54,704 bases of DNA, from assembly GCA_016845145.1 (NCBI GenBank), contig JAERTE010000025.1, positions 1 through 54,704 on the forward strand, read 5' to 3'. Positions 16,559-24,976 of the stretch are shown piece by piece. A program made the position numbers and the translations under genes. Each line of letters opens with the position of its first letter. Position 1 is the first letter of the stretch. The notes below the pieces were generated by a model, which saw only the letters and a program-made list of their open reading frames with translations, searched no databases and was not told the origin of the DNA. The DNA comes from Rhodospirillaceae bacterium. Its GTDB lineage: Bacteria > Pseudomonadota > Alphaproteobacteria > Rhodospirillales > Casp-alpha2.

Positions 16559-17581
16559 CTATCGCAGCAAAAACCCATTGCCAATCGTATCGCCGTCTTC
16601 CAGGCGAAAACGGCATTCTCCGGTGAAATGCGCTTCGCCGCCAACCTCAACGCTAACCGCCTTGAAATCACCGCAGGTGGTCTCGCTGATGGCTTTGCCC
16701 GAGAACAATGCCCCGGTGACACTTTCAAACGGGCGTTCTTGGCCGGTTTCAATCAGGCGGCGGCGGTGCTGCAACGCGATGCGGGCAGTGACGCCGGACC
16801 CGGTGGGGCTTCTATCAACCTGAGCATCGGCGAAAACACAAACATTGGCCGACGGAAGTTCAGAAAACTCATCGCGGCCGTCGGTGAGAATGGTGCCGTA
16901 GAGAAACGCCAGATCGTCGTCATCGGGGTGATGTAGCGGCACTTGCGCCTTAACCGCTTCGCTGACTGCCGTAGCCGCATCCACGAGGTCGCGTGTCCGC
17001 GATGTGCGGACATCAAGCCCGAACTGGTCAGCCGGCACCACGGCATAAAACGCGCCGCCGTACCCGATATCGACACTGACCGGGCCATAGGCGTCGGTGC
17101 CGACTGTCTTGTCCAGCACGAATGCAAAGGCCGGCACACTCTCAAACCGCACCCGGCCTGGTTTACCGTCTCTCACAGCCACGTGCGCGACCACGGGCCC
17201 GCAGGGACACTGGATCGTAACGTTCGTTTCGGGCTCATTGGCGGCGACGATACCTGTCTCAATCGCGTAGCGGCCAAGCGCGATGACGGCGTGACCGCAC
17301 ATCGTCGAATAGCCCTCGTTGTGCATGAACAACACTGCCATATCGGCCTCGGCCAAATCGGGCTCTACGGGGATAACCCCGTACATATCGAAGTGGCCTC
17401 GCGGCTCAAACATCAAAAGCCTGCGCAGATGATCCAGGTTGTCGCGCACGAACCGCCGCTTTTGCAAAATCGTCGCGCCCGGAATGTCTGGATAACCGGC
17501 GGTGACAATCCGCACAGGCTCGCCACCGGTATGCATTTCAATCGTCGTGACGTCACTTATGCTGGAGTTGGGTTTGGCCAT
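16559..17581 (-). CDS. Proline racemase-family protein, probable trans-3-hydroxy-L-proline dehydratase
   Basis: A 340-residue member of the proline racemase / hydroxyproline epimerase family. The N-terminus holds EMHTGGEPVRIV. The first catalytic site is intact, Cys95 in STMCGHAV. The second site reads DRSPTGSG, with Thr260 where racemases and epimerases have cysteine. A Cys/Thr pair is the known hallmark of trans-3-hydroxy-L-proline dehydratases, which remove water to give pyrroline-2-carboxylate. The call therefore rests on one residue plus the overall family. The gene starts 3 bases after the cheR stop and is followed by the nitroreductase, suggesting one operon. No pyrroline-2-carboxylate reductase is recognisable nearby. 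Confidence 0.8.
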   Translation of the reverse strand: MAKPNSSISDVTTIEMHTGGEPVRIVTAGYPDIPGATILQKRRFVRDNLDHLRRLLMFEPRGHFDMYGVIPVEPDLAEADMAVLFMHNEGYSTMCGHAVIALGRYAIETGIVAANEPETNVTIQCPCGPVVAHVAVRDGKPGRVRFESVPAFAFVLDKTVGTDAYGPVSVDIGYGGAFYAVVPADQFGLDVRTSRTRDLVDAATAVSEAVKAQVPLHHPDDDDLAFLYGTILTDGRDEFSELPSANVCVFADAQVDRSPTGSGVTARIALQHRRRLIETGQERPFESVTGALFSGKAISETTCGDFKAVSVEVGGEAHFTGECRFRLEDGDTIGNGFLLR

Positions 17582-17584
17582 GAC

Positions 17585-18397
17585 TCAGCCGATTTTCTGG
17601 TAAAGCCCCTTGACCCCCTCGACGGCCGCGAACTTTTTCGTTAAGCCCAGCACCGTCTCGGCGCCGCCCAGAAACAATTTACCATCTGCAGACATCATGT
17701 CGGCAATCATGTCGAGCGCCCGGCCTTTGGTATCTTTATCGAAGTAGATCAGAACGTTGCGGCAAAAGACGATGTCAAACTGGCCCAACCCGCTTTGGTT
17801 TTCCAACAGATTGGCTTTCTGGAATTTAACTTTCTCGCGGTAAGGCTGTTTAAGACGCCATTTGGCCCCTTCGGGCTCGAAATACTTGACCATCATTTCC
17901 ACGGGCAAGCCGCGTTGCACTTCGAACTGCGTATACAGGGCTTCTTGTGCTTTTTGCAGAATCTCCATGGACAGGTCCGTACCGACAATATCGTACTGCC
18001 AGCCAGCCAATTGTGCACTCATTTGGTCGAGCAGCATGACCAGTGAATAGGGTTCCTGCCCGCTGGAAGAAGCCGCCGACCAGATTCGGAACTTTTTGGT
18101 CGTCGCCCGCGTTTGAATGATCTGCGGCATAACTTGATCACGAAAGATATCGAACGGTTTCGTATCGCGGAAAAACAGCGTTTCGTTTGTGGTCAGCGCC
18201 TCGACGACTTCCGTCTGCTCATTGAAATCGTTGTTACGCCGAATTGCCTCGACGAACTCATCCAGGGTTTCAATATTCTTGCGCCGGGCCAACGGCATCA
18301 GGCGGCTGTCGAGCAGGTAGACCTTGTCTTCCTTCAGCACCAAGCCGGAACGCTCCTTGGCCAGCGTCGCCATATATTGGAAATTGTCAGGCTTCAT
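17585..18397 (-). CDS. cheR: Chemotaxis protein methyltransferase CheR
   Basis: A 270-residue CheR, the SAM-dependent enzyme that methylates glutamates of chemoreceptors. An N-terminal helical domain (about 1-75) contains VEALTTNETLFFRD. The methyltransferase domain follows, with IWSAASSSGQEPYSLVM (motif I), GTDLSMEILQKAQ (acidic loop after strand 2) and FDIVFCRNVLIYFD (motif IV). The start overlaps the stop of the DUF2336 gene by four bases (ATGA), so the two are translationally coupled. No other che genes are in the window; motAB lies 16 kb away. It could serve chemotaxis or a non-flagellar signalling pathway. Confidence 0.92.
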   Translation of the reverse strand: MKPDNFQYMATLAKERSGLVLKEDKVYLLDSRLMPLARRKNIETLDEFVEAIRRNNDFNEQTEVVEALTTNETLFFRDTKPFDIFRDQVMPQIIQTRATTKKFRIWSAASSSGQEPYSLVMLLDQMSAQLAGWQYDIVGTDLSMEILQKAQEALYTQFEVQRGLPVEMMVKYFEPEGAKWRLKQPYREKVKFQKANLLENQSGLGQFDIVFCRNVLIYFDKDTKGRALDMIADMMSADGKLFLGGAETVLGLTKKFAAVEGVKGLYQKIG

Positions 18398-19563
18398 GCA
18401 TCGTCCCCATTGCCGAGATTGGGGTCGAGCACCTCAATATGGTCCGGCGGCAGGCCGTCGATTTTGGTAATCAGATAATCAAGATCATCGGATTCGAATT
18501 CCACGCCCAACTCATCGTACTGGGTAAGGATCATCTCAATCATGCGCCGCGCAAACCGCTCGCGGTCTTCGGTGCTGTCTTCGGCACCGTCGTATTCCAG
18601 CTCCTGCACGGCACGTACAGCGGCGCGCGCTGCCACAAACTGCGGCTCGGGCAATCCAGCGGCAGAATAGATTCGATGCAAGCCCAACTCACCCGGGTCG
18701 TAGATCAACGTCCGCGCATTGGCCAATGGCACACCCGCCATTACCGACAGCGCCGCTTCGAAAAACCGCATATCTCCGACACACAGGGCCCGCAGAATAA
18801 TCGACGGCGTTAGCCGGCCTGCGTCGTGAAGCTGACGAACCAGCACGCCCACATCATCATCACTGGAATCCTGAGACAGCGCAACAGTAGCCCGCTCACG
18901 GCTGTGCAAGACCAAGTAATCAGCCATGCCGCCGGGCATTTCGTGGCGGGCGACGAGTTCGTCTCGCAGATTGTCGGACACCACCGTCAACAGGCGTTCG
19001 GCAATCGCGACGGGCACTTTGTTACGGCGGACAAGCGCGGTCTGCACCTTTTCACTGGCGCCCAAAGTATTGACCACCTTGTCGAAGCTTTCGCGTGAAA
19101 TCTCGGCCCCGTCGTTGGCAACCAACGTGGAGACAACGGCCTCGTTCTCCGTATCGACCAGTGCCGACGACACGGTTTCAGAAACCTCTGGCCGGCTGGC
19201 AACGGCGACCTGCTTCGCCTCGTCGTTGTCGGCGATGATTTCCAGGAGATCGCTATCGGTCAAGACATCAGAAAACTCGATAACAGGTAGCGCCACCTCC
19301 GCCACATCACCAGCGAGGGTCAATGCCACATCATGGGGAATAGCCGGATTGTCTTTGAGGCTTTCGGATAGCGCCAGGCGGACGCGCTGTTCGGCGTCCT
19401 TGACCATGAGCCGGAAGATCTCTTCCGCGATGCCGCGCTCCGCGTCACCCAATGATGCATCGTAGCTCTCACCCACCCGTGCAGCCGCCTGCGCGCGCGA
19501 CTCAGGGGAGGGGTCGGCAAGAAGTTGCTCGACATCAGCGGGGGTCAGGGGAGCCTTGGCCAT
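18394..19563 (-). CDS. DUF2336 family protein
   Basis: A 389-residue, strongly acidic, helical protein without signal peptide or membrane segment. The pattern of repeated short helices (for example ESRAQAAARVGESY, VRLALSESLKDNPAIP and KQVAVASRPEVSETV) resembles the HEAT-like repeats of DUF2336, a family largely confined to alphaproteobacteria. Its biochemical function is not established. Its stop overlaps the cheR start by four bases, so a partnership with CheR in signal transduction is a reasonable inference. The remaining C-terminal part contains a conserved-looking segment ARTLIYDPGELGLHRIY. Confidence 0.75.
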   Translation of the reverse strand: MAKAPLTPADVEQLLADPSPESRAQAAARVGESYDASLGDAERGIAEEIFRLMVKDAEQRVRLALSESLKDNPAIPHDVALTLAGDVAEVALPVIEFSDVLTDSDLLEIIADNDEAKQVAVASRPEVSETVSSALVDTENEAVVSTLVANDGAEISRESFDKVVNTLGASEKVQTALVRRNKVPVAIAERLLTVVSDNLRDELVARHEMPGGMADYLVLHSRERATVALSQDSSDDDVGVLVRQLHDAGRLTPSIILRALCVGDMRFFEAALSVMAGVPLANARTLIYDPGELGLHRIYSAAGLPEPQFVAARAAVRAVQELEYDGAEDSTEDRERFARRMIEMILTQYDELGVEFESDDLDYLITKIDGLPPDHIEVLDPNLGNGDDA

Positions 19564-19674
19564 GAAACGACAATCGCCTGTTATTCTTGTTGTGGCAGCG
19601 TGCCGTTGAAGGGACGCCTACGCAAACGACATACTAATGTAGCAGCCTATCATTGAGTAGCGTTTTCTCAGGCC

Positions 19675-20292
19675 TCAGGACGTGATGACCTTGAGACCAT
19701 ACTCTCGTGCGGCGTCTTCCAGCCAGGTCCAGGCATATTCGGCGAAACTGCGCGCCATGTAGATATCAAACGCATCCGGTTTCCGGCAATGCAGCAGCAT
19801 ATCCGTGCGGCCGAGCAAGGTCTGCCCGCATTGTCCTGGGCCGAAGGCCTTGGGATGGAAGTCCAGCGGGCATCCTTTAGCCAGCACATCGCGGGCGTGA
19901 GGGCCGGACAATCGAATAACCGTGCGTCCATCCGACACAGGCGTGACGGACGCACGTTGTCGGGAGAGTTCTTTGGCAAGTTTAGCTGCGTTCGTTGAAC
20001 TGGAACCAGCAGGTGATGAAACCAGCCATTCATCGGGTCCAAGCCACAAGATATCCGTACCGCCGCGTTTCGAATTGACGGTATTGGCATCCGTCGGCAG
20101 TACCATGCCAATGGCTTTCTTAACAGCCGCGACGAAGGCCACGTCTGTGCTGTCGCCACGCAAATTGACGAGTCCACGATCCGACATTTCCGACAATTCC
20201 ACACCCGCCTGCGCCAATCCGGCATCAGCCACGGCGCGGGCGTCCAGATGTAAGTGGGCGAGGGGGCTTTGTCGAAGATAGGTCTCAGGCAT
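19675..20292 (-). CDS. soxG: Sarcosine oxidase gamma subunit
   Basis: A 205-residue protein at the end of the soxBDAG cluster. Heterotetrameric sarcosine oxidase converts sarcosine, tetrahydrofolate and oxygen to glycine, methylene-tetrahydrofolate and hydrogen peroxide. The gamma subunit is structurally related to the folate-binding GcvT-like domain. Family-like segments are WLGPDEWLV and VSDGRTVIRLSGPHARDVLAKGCPLDFHP. The ATG at 20292 overlaps the soxA stop by eight bases and gives MPETYLRQSPLAHL, a typical start. A frame extension of eight codons upstream is less likely. Confidence 0.9.
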   Translation of the reverse strand: MPETYLRQSPLAHLHLDARAVADAGLAQAGVELSEMSDRGLVNLRGDSTDVAFVAAVKKAIGMVLPTDANTVNSKRGGTDILWLGPDEWLVSSPAGSSSTNAAKLAKELSRQRASVTPVSDGRTVIRLSGPHARDVLAKGCPLDFHPKAFGPGQCGQTLLGRTDMLLHCRKPDAFDIYMARSFAEYAWTWLEDAAREYGLKVITS

Positions 20293-23290
20293 GCAACTTC
20301 TCCCCGTCCGGATCATAAAACACTGGGGATGTCACCGTGGCCGCAATGGTTTTGTCCTCAAGCGGGATGTAGATCGTCTCGCCGTGACGCGTGCGGCCAC
20401 CCTTCACCAACGCCAATGCGAATGCGCAACCCAGCGTCGCCGAATGGTAGCTCGACGTTACGTGGCCGATCATGGGTACCGGATAATCATTGTGTTTCTC
20501 CGCCGTGATCTGACCGCCCTCGGGCAAGCGTTCTTTGGGATCAACGGGAAGCAGCCCCACCAACTGTTTGCGGTCCGGGCGCTGGCTATCGGCGCGGGCC
20601 AATGATCGCCGGCCGATGAAATCCTTCTTCTTGGAAAGCGCCCACCCCATGCCGAGGTCATCGGGCGTCACGGTGCCGTCTGTTTCCTGGCCTGCGATGA
20701 TGTAACCTTTCTCGGCCCGCAACACGTGCATGGTCTCGGTGCCAAACGGCGTAATACCGTATTTGTCGCCAGCGTTCATGACGGCGGTCCACACACTCAT
20801 GCCGTAACTCGCCGGCACATTGATCTCATAGGAAAGCTCGCCGGTGAAACTGACGCGGAACACTCGGGCCGGAATGCCAGCCACATGGCCTTCGCGCATG
20901 GTCATGAACGGAAAAGCTTCGGACGTGAGATCAATGTCGTCTGTGAATTCCGCCAACAAATCTCGCGCGCGAGGGCCGCATATGGTGATGTTGGCCCAGT
21001 GCTCGGTCACGGATGTGCAATAAACATCAAGCTCCGGCCATTCCGTTTGCAGCCATTCCTCCAGCCATTCCAACACGCGCGCAGCATTGCCCGACGTGGT
21101 GGTCATCAGGTAGTGATTGTTGGCCAGTCGCGAGGTAACGCCGTCGTCGAAAATCATGCCGTCTTCGCCGAGCATCAGGCCATAACGGCAGCTCCCCACG
21201 GCCAGTTTATCCCAGGCGTTGGTGTAGACCCAATTGAGCAGCTTCGTCGCATCCGGCCCCTGGACATCGATCTTACCCAGTGTAGAGGCATCGAGGATGC
21301 CGACCGCACTGCGCACGGCCAAACATTCGCGGTCAACGGCACGGCGCATGTTTTCGCCCTTGTGCGGGTAGTACCAGGGCCGCTTCCACTGCCCGACATC
21401 CTCCCATTTGGCCCCGGCCAGTTCGTGCCAATGATGCATGGGTGTCATACGCACCGGGTCCATCAAAGGCCCGACGTCGCGCCCGGCGAGCGCGCCAATG
21501 GTCACGGGCGTGTAGGGCGGGCGGAAAGTGGTGGTGCCCACCTGACCGGGATTATCGACGCCCAAGGCCTGCCCCAACACTGCCATTCCGGGGATGTTGC
21601 CTGTCTTGCCTTGGTCCGGCGCCATGCCGAGCGTGGTGTAGCGCTTGGCGTGTTCGATGGATTGGTAACCTTCGCGCGCCGCCAGTTGCACGTCGTTGAC
21701 CGTCACGTCGTGGGCCTGGTCCAGAAAATGCTTGGACCGCCGACCCGTGGGCTCGGTCGTCGGCACCACCCACAAGAGCCGCGCACTGGCTTCATTTTCG
21801 GTTTCCGTAGTAGGGGCTTTGCGCCGGCTCTGCTTTCTAGCACCGGCGGCATTGGCGGCTTTTTTCCCGGCGGCCAACCCAGTTGTCAGGCAACCGGCCA
21901 GATCAAACACTCCAGCAGCGGCACCAACCGATTGGCATGCCTCACGGGTCTCGCCAGGCAGGTATATGCCACGCTCTTCATCAAACACCGCCTTACCGCC
22001 AGTATGTGAGTGCAAGTGTACCGCCGGGTTCCAGCCGCCTGACGAGGCGAGCACACTGCACGATATCCTTCGCGCCGTGCCGGTAACGCCATCACCGGCA
22101 TCATTCAATGGCATGACTTCGATGTTTTTGACGCCGCGTGCCCCGTCCACTTTGGTTACGGCGGCACCATCGATGATTTCGATTCCTTCGGCCATGGCGC
22201 GCGTCGTCAATTCACTGGCCGGGTCGGGGCGCACATCAATGACAGCGGGTACCGACACACCTTGCGCCTTGAGATCAAGCGCCGTGCGGTAGGCATCGTC
22301 GTTGTTGGTGAACAGGCAAACGCGCTGGCCGGCGGCCACGGCGTAGCGATTGGCATAGGCGCGCACGGCTCCCGACAGCATGACACCGGGCCGGTCGTTG
22401 TCGGCGAAAATCAACGGGCGCTCAATGGAGCCGGTCGCCAGCACGACTTGCTTGGCGCGGACACGCCAAATGCGTTGGCGGGATTTATTGCCACCATCAA
22501 CTTGCGTGTCGCCACGGTGTTCACAAAGGCCAAGGAAATTATGATCGAAAAAACCGAACGCCGTCGTGCGGGTAAGGACACGCGTATCTTCCGCGTCCGT
22601 CAACTCGTCCAAGGCGGCATCGACCCATTCAAGTGCCGGTTTGCCCCCAATCTCGCGGCGGTCATTCAACAGCCATCCGCCGGCGCGGTCCTGTTCGTCG
22701 GCCAAAATCACCCGCGCGCCGGCACGCGTCGCGGCCAGAGCCGCCGCCAACCCTGCCGGACCGGCACCGACAACCAGCACATCGCAATGCACGTTCATTT
22801 TATCATAGTGGTCGGGGTCGGGCCCATCGGGTGCATGCCCCAATCCGGCGGCGCGGCGGATAAAGTGTTCGTACATGGGCCACAGCGAGGACGGCCACAT
22901 AAACGTCTTGTAATAAAAGCCCGCCGGGATCAGCCGGCTTCCCCAACCCATGACACTCATGAGGTCGAAGTCCGGGCTGGGCCAGCAATTGATGCTTTCG
23001 GCTTCCAGGCCTTCATAGAGCGCTATGCGGGTCGCTTGCTGGTTGGGTAGCGTGCGCTGGCCGCGCTCCAATTGGACAAGCGCGTTGGGTTCTTCCGCAC
23101 CGCTGGCGAAAATTCCGCGCGGGCGGTGATACTTAAAACTGCGCCCGACCAGTTTCACGCCATTGGCCAACAGCGCGGACGCCAACGTGTCGCCTTTGCA
23201 GCCGGCCATGCGCCGACCGTTAAAAGTGAAGCTCAAGCGTTGATCACGGTCGATCAAGCCGCCTTCGGCCAAGCGATTGCGACCGCTCAT
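20285..23290 (-). CDS. soxA: Sarcosine oxidase alpha subunit
   Basis: A 1001-residue subunit of normal length. The N-terminal domain (about 1-110) has the GDTLASALLANG and SFKYHRPRG motifs of the ferredoxin-like part. A dinucleotide-binding motif DVLVVGAGPAGLAAALAATR (about 170-190) binds NAD. The C-terminal ~390 residues, from about 610, are a GcvT-like tetrahydrofolate-binding domain with GKIDVQGPDATKLLNW and the end segment HVTSSYHSATLG. It overlaps soxD by four bases and soxG by eight, so the subunits are translationally coupled. The folate genes often found beside sox clusters are not seen here. Confidence 0.95.
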   Translation of the reverse strand: MSGRNRLAEGGLIDRDQRLSFTFNGRRMAGCKGDTLASALLANGVKLVGRSFKYHRPRGIFASGAEEPNALVQLERGQRTLPNQQATRIALYEGLEAESINCWPSPDFDLMSVMGWGSRLIPAGFYYKTFMWPSSLWPMYEHFIRRAAGLGHAPDGPDPDHYDKMNVHCDVLVVGAGPAGLAAALAATRAGARVILADEQDRAGGWLLNDRREIGGKPALEWVDAALDELTDAEDTRVLTRTTAFGFFDHNFLGLCEHRGDTQVDGGNKSRQRIWRVRAKQVVLATGSIERPLIFADNDRPGVMLSGAVRAYANRYAVAAGQRVCLFTNNDDAYRTALDLKAQGVSVPAVIDVRPDPASELTTRAMAEGIEIIDGAAVTKVDGARGVKNIEVMPLNDAGDGVTGTARRISCSVLASSGGWNPAVHLHSHTGGKAVFDEERGIYLPGETREACQSVGAAAGVFDLAGCLTTGLAAGKKAANAAGARKQSRRKAPTTETENEASARLLWVVPTTEPTGRRSKHFLDQAHDVTVNDVQLAAREGYQSIEHAKRYTTLGMAPDQGKTGNIPGMAVLGQALGVDNPGQVGTTTFRPPYTPVTIGALAGRDVGPLMDPVRMTPMHHWHELAGAKWEDVGQWKRPWYYPHKGENMRRAVDRECLAVRSAVGILDASTLGKIDVQGPDATKLLNWVYTNAWDKLAVGSCRYGLMLGEDGMIFDDGVTSRLANNHYLMTTTSGNAARVLEWLEEWLQTEWPELDVYCTSVTEHWANITICGPRARDLLAEFTDDIDLTSEAFPFMTMREGHVAGIPARVFRVSFTGELSYEINVPASYGMSVWTAVMNAGDKYGITPFGTETMHVLRAEKGYIIAGQETDGTVTPDDLGMGWALSKKKDFIGRRSLARADSQRPDRKQLVGLLPVDPKERLPEGGQITAEKHNDYPVPMIGHVTSSYHSATLGCAFALALVKGGRTRHGETIYIPLEDKTIAATVTSPVFYDPDGEKLHA

Positions 23291-23598
23291 TTCGTCACCT
23301 TTTTGGTCTTTATCAGTTTGGCGATTTTCTGGGGCGGTTTCTTACCCATTTCATAAACAGCGAGAATTTCGTTGGTGGCGGTGTCTCGCGCCATGTTGAA
23401 CCAACGCCGACAGCCGTGCCGATGTATCCAGCGCTCAAGGAACACGCCTTTGCTGTTCTTGCGCATGAACAAATAGTCGGCCCATTCTTCGTCGGTTAGT
23501 TTGTCAGGGTCTTTCGGGCGTTCAATATGGGCTTCGCCGCCTTGGTGAAACTCGGTCTCTTCGCGCTTACCGCAGTAGGGACAATCGATCAGAAACAT
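23287..23598 (-). CDS. soxD: Sarcosine oxidase delta subunit
   Basis: A 103-residue protein. The N-terminal FLIDCPYCGKREETEF holds the paired cysteines (Cys6, Cys9) of the zinc site of the delta subunit; RWIHRHGCRRWFNMARDT supplies the remaining His/Cys ligands and is highly characteristic. It lies between soxB (16-base gap) and soxA (ATGA overlap). The delta subunit is structural and is needed to assemble the heterotetramer. Confidence 0.95.
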   Translation of the reverse strand: MFLIDCPYCGKREETEFHQGGEAHIERPKDPDKLTDEEWADYLFMRKNSKGVFLERWIHRHGCRRWFNMARDTATNEILAVYEMGKKPPQKIAKLIKTKKVTK

Positions 23599-23614
23599 CT
23601 TTCGATTCCTTCCC

Positions 23615-24865
23615 TCAATGCGCCACGGCGGCGGCGCCGTGTTCGTCGATCAACGCACCCGACACGAAGCGCTCAATGGTGAACGGCGCGTTCAACTCGT
23701 GCGGCTCATCGCGCGCAATTGTGTGCGCAAACGTCCAGCCCGAACCTGGCGTTCCCTTGAAGCCGCCGGTGCCCCAACCGCCGTTGATGTAAAGGCCCTC
23801 AATGGGCGTCTTCGAGACGATCGGGCTGGCGTCGGGGCAAGTATCTACGATGCCGCCCCATTGCCGCATCAACCGAAGCCGCGAGAAAATCGGGAACAGT
23901 TCGCACAATGCGCCCAACTGCCCCTCAATCACATGCAAGCTGCCACGCTGCGAATAGCCGTGATAGCCGTCAATTCCGGCTCCCAGCACCATCTCGCCCT
24001 TATCGGATTGCGACACATAAACATGGACCGCATTGGACATGACGACACAATGATGAATTGGCTTCACCGGCTCCGACACCATGGCTTGCAGCGGATAGCT
24101 ATTGATCGGCAGTCTAATACCGGCCATCTCGGCCAATACGCTGGAATGCCCGGCGGCAACCAGACCGACCTTGGGTGCACGGATGGTGCCACGCGTGGTC
24201 TCTACGCCCGTAACCTTGCCACCTTCGCGCAGAATGCCGGTCACTTCGCACTGCTGAATGATATCGACGCCCAGCCTGTCGGCGCCACGTGCGTAGCCCC
24301 AGGCGACCGCATCGTGCCGGGCCACGCCGCCGCGGCGCTGCAACGACGCCCCTAGAATCGGATAGCGCGATTTCGGTGAACAATTCAGGATCGGCACCAT
24401 TTCCTTCACTTGGTTAGTGGTGAGGATTTCGGAATCGACGCCGTTCAACCGGATCGCATGCACGCGCCGCTGAAGTTCGCGCATGTCGTGGAGGTTGTGG
24501 GCCAGATTCATGACGCCGCGCTGGCTCAACATAATGTTGAAATTGAGCTCCTGACTGAGCCCCTCGTAAAGCTGCAGCGACTTCTCGTACATCGCCGCGC
24601 TTTCGTCCCACAGATAGTTAGAGCGGATAATCGTCGTATTGCGCCCGGTGTTGCCGCCGCCAATCCAGCCCTTTTCGAGGACGGCAATGTTCGTCAGGCC
24701 ATGTTCCTTAGCCAAATAATAGGCTGTCGCAAGACCGTGACCGCCGCCGCCGACGATGATGGCGTCATACTCTGGTTTGGGCTCCGGACTGCGCCACGCT
24801 TTCTCCCACCCCTCATGGAACGAGAGACCGTTTCGAAGCAGGCTGAAGATTGAATACTTGCCCAT
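23615..24865 (-). CDS. soxB: Sarcosine oxidase beta subunit
   Basis: A 416-residue flavoprotein of the DAO family. The N-terminus includes [20 protein letters not shown] (about 35-54), the FAD-binding motif. [19 protein letters not shown] contains the conserved histidine that carries covalent FMN in sarcosine oxidase. The C-terminal [15 protein letters not shown] contacts the FAD. It oxidises the N-methyl group of sarcosine. First gene of the soxB-D-A-G operon; a candidate -35 TTGACC lies in the 111-base gap to ppk, but no convincing -10 follows. Confidence 0.95.
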   Translation of the reverse strand: MGKYSIFSLLRNGLSFHEGWEKAWRSPEPKPEYDAIIVGGGGHGLATAYYLAKEHGLTNIAVLEKGWIGGGNTGRNTTIIRSNYLWDESAAMYEKSLQLYEGLSQELNFNIMLSQRGVMNLAHNLHDMRELQRRVHAIRLNGVDSEILTTNQVKEMVPILNCSPKSRYPILGASLQRRGGVARHDAVAWGYARGADRLGVDIIQQCEVTGILREGGKVTGVETTRGTIRAPKVGLVAAGHSSVLAEMAGIRLPINSYPLQAMVSEPVKPIHHCVVMSNAVHVYVSQSDKGEMVLGAGIDGYHGYSQRGSLHVIEGQLGALCELFPIFSRLRLMRQWGGIVDTCPDASPIVSKTPIEGLYINGGWGTGGFKGTPGSGWTFAHTIARDEPHELNAPFTIERFVSGALIDEHGAAAVAH

Positions 24866-24976
24866 GGGTGGCGCACCGATCGTGGAAAAGAAACCCTAGC
24901 TAATCGCCTTCATGTGACAGGGTCAAGGATGATCGTCTGTCTAATAAACGACATGGGTTTTGCAATGGACGACGTC

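Noticed and set aside
24866..24976. TTGACC box upstream of soxB as a promoter
   Set aside because: No acceptable -10 follows at 16-18 bases, so only the -35 half is matched.
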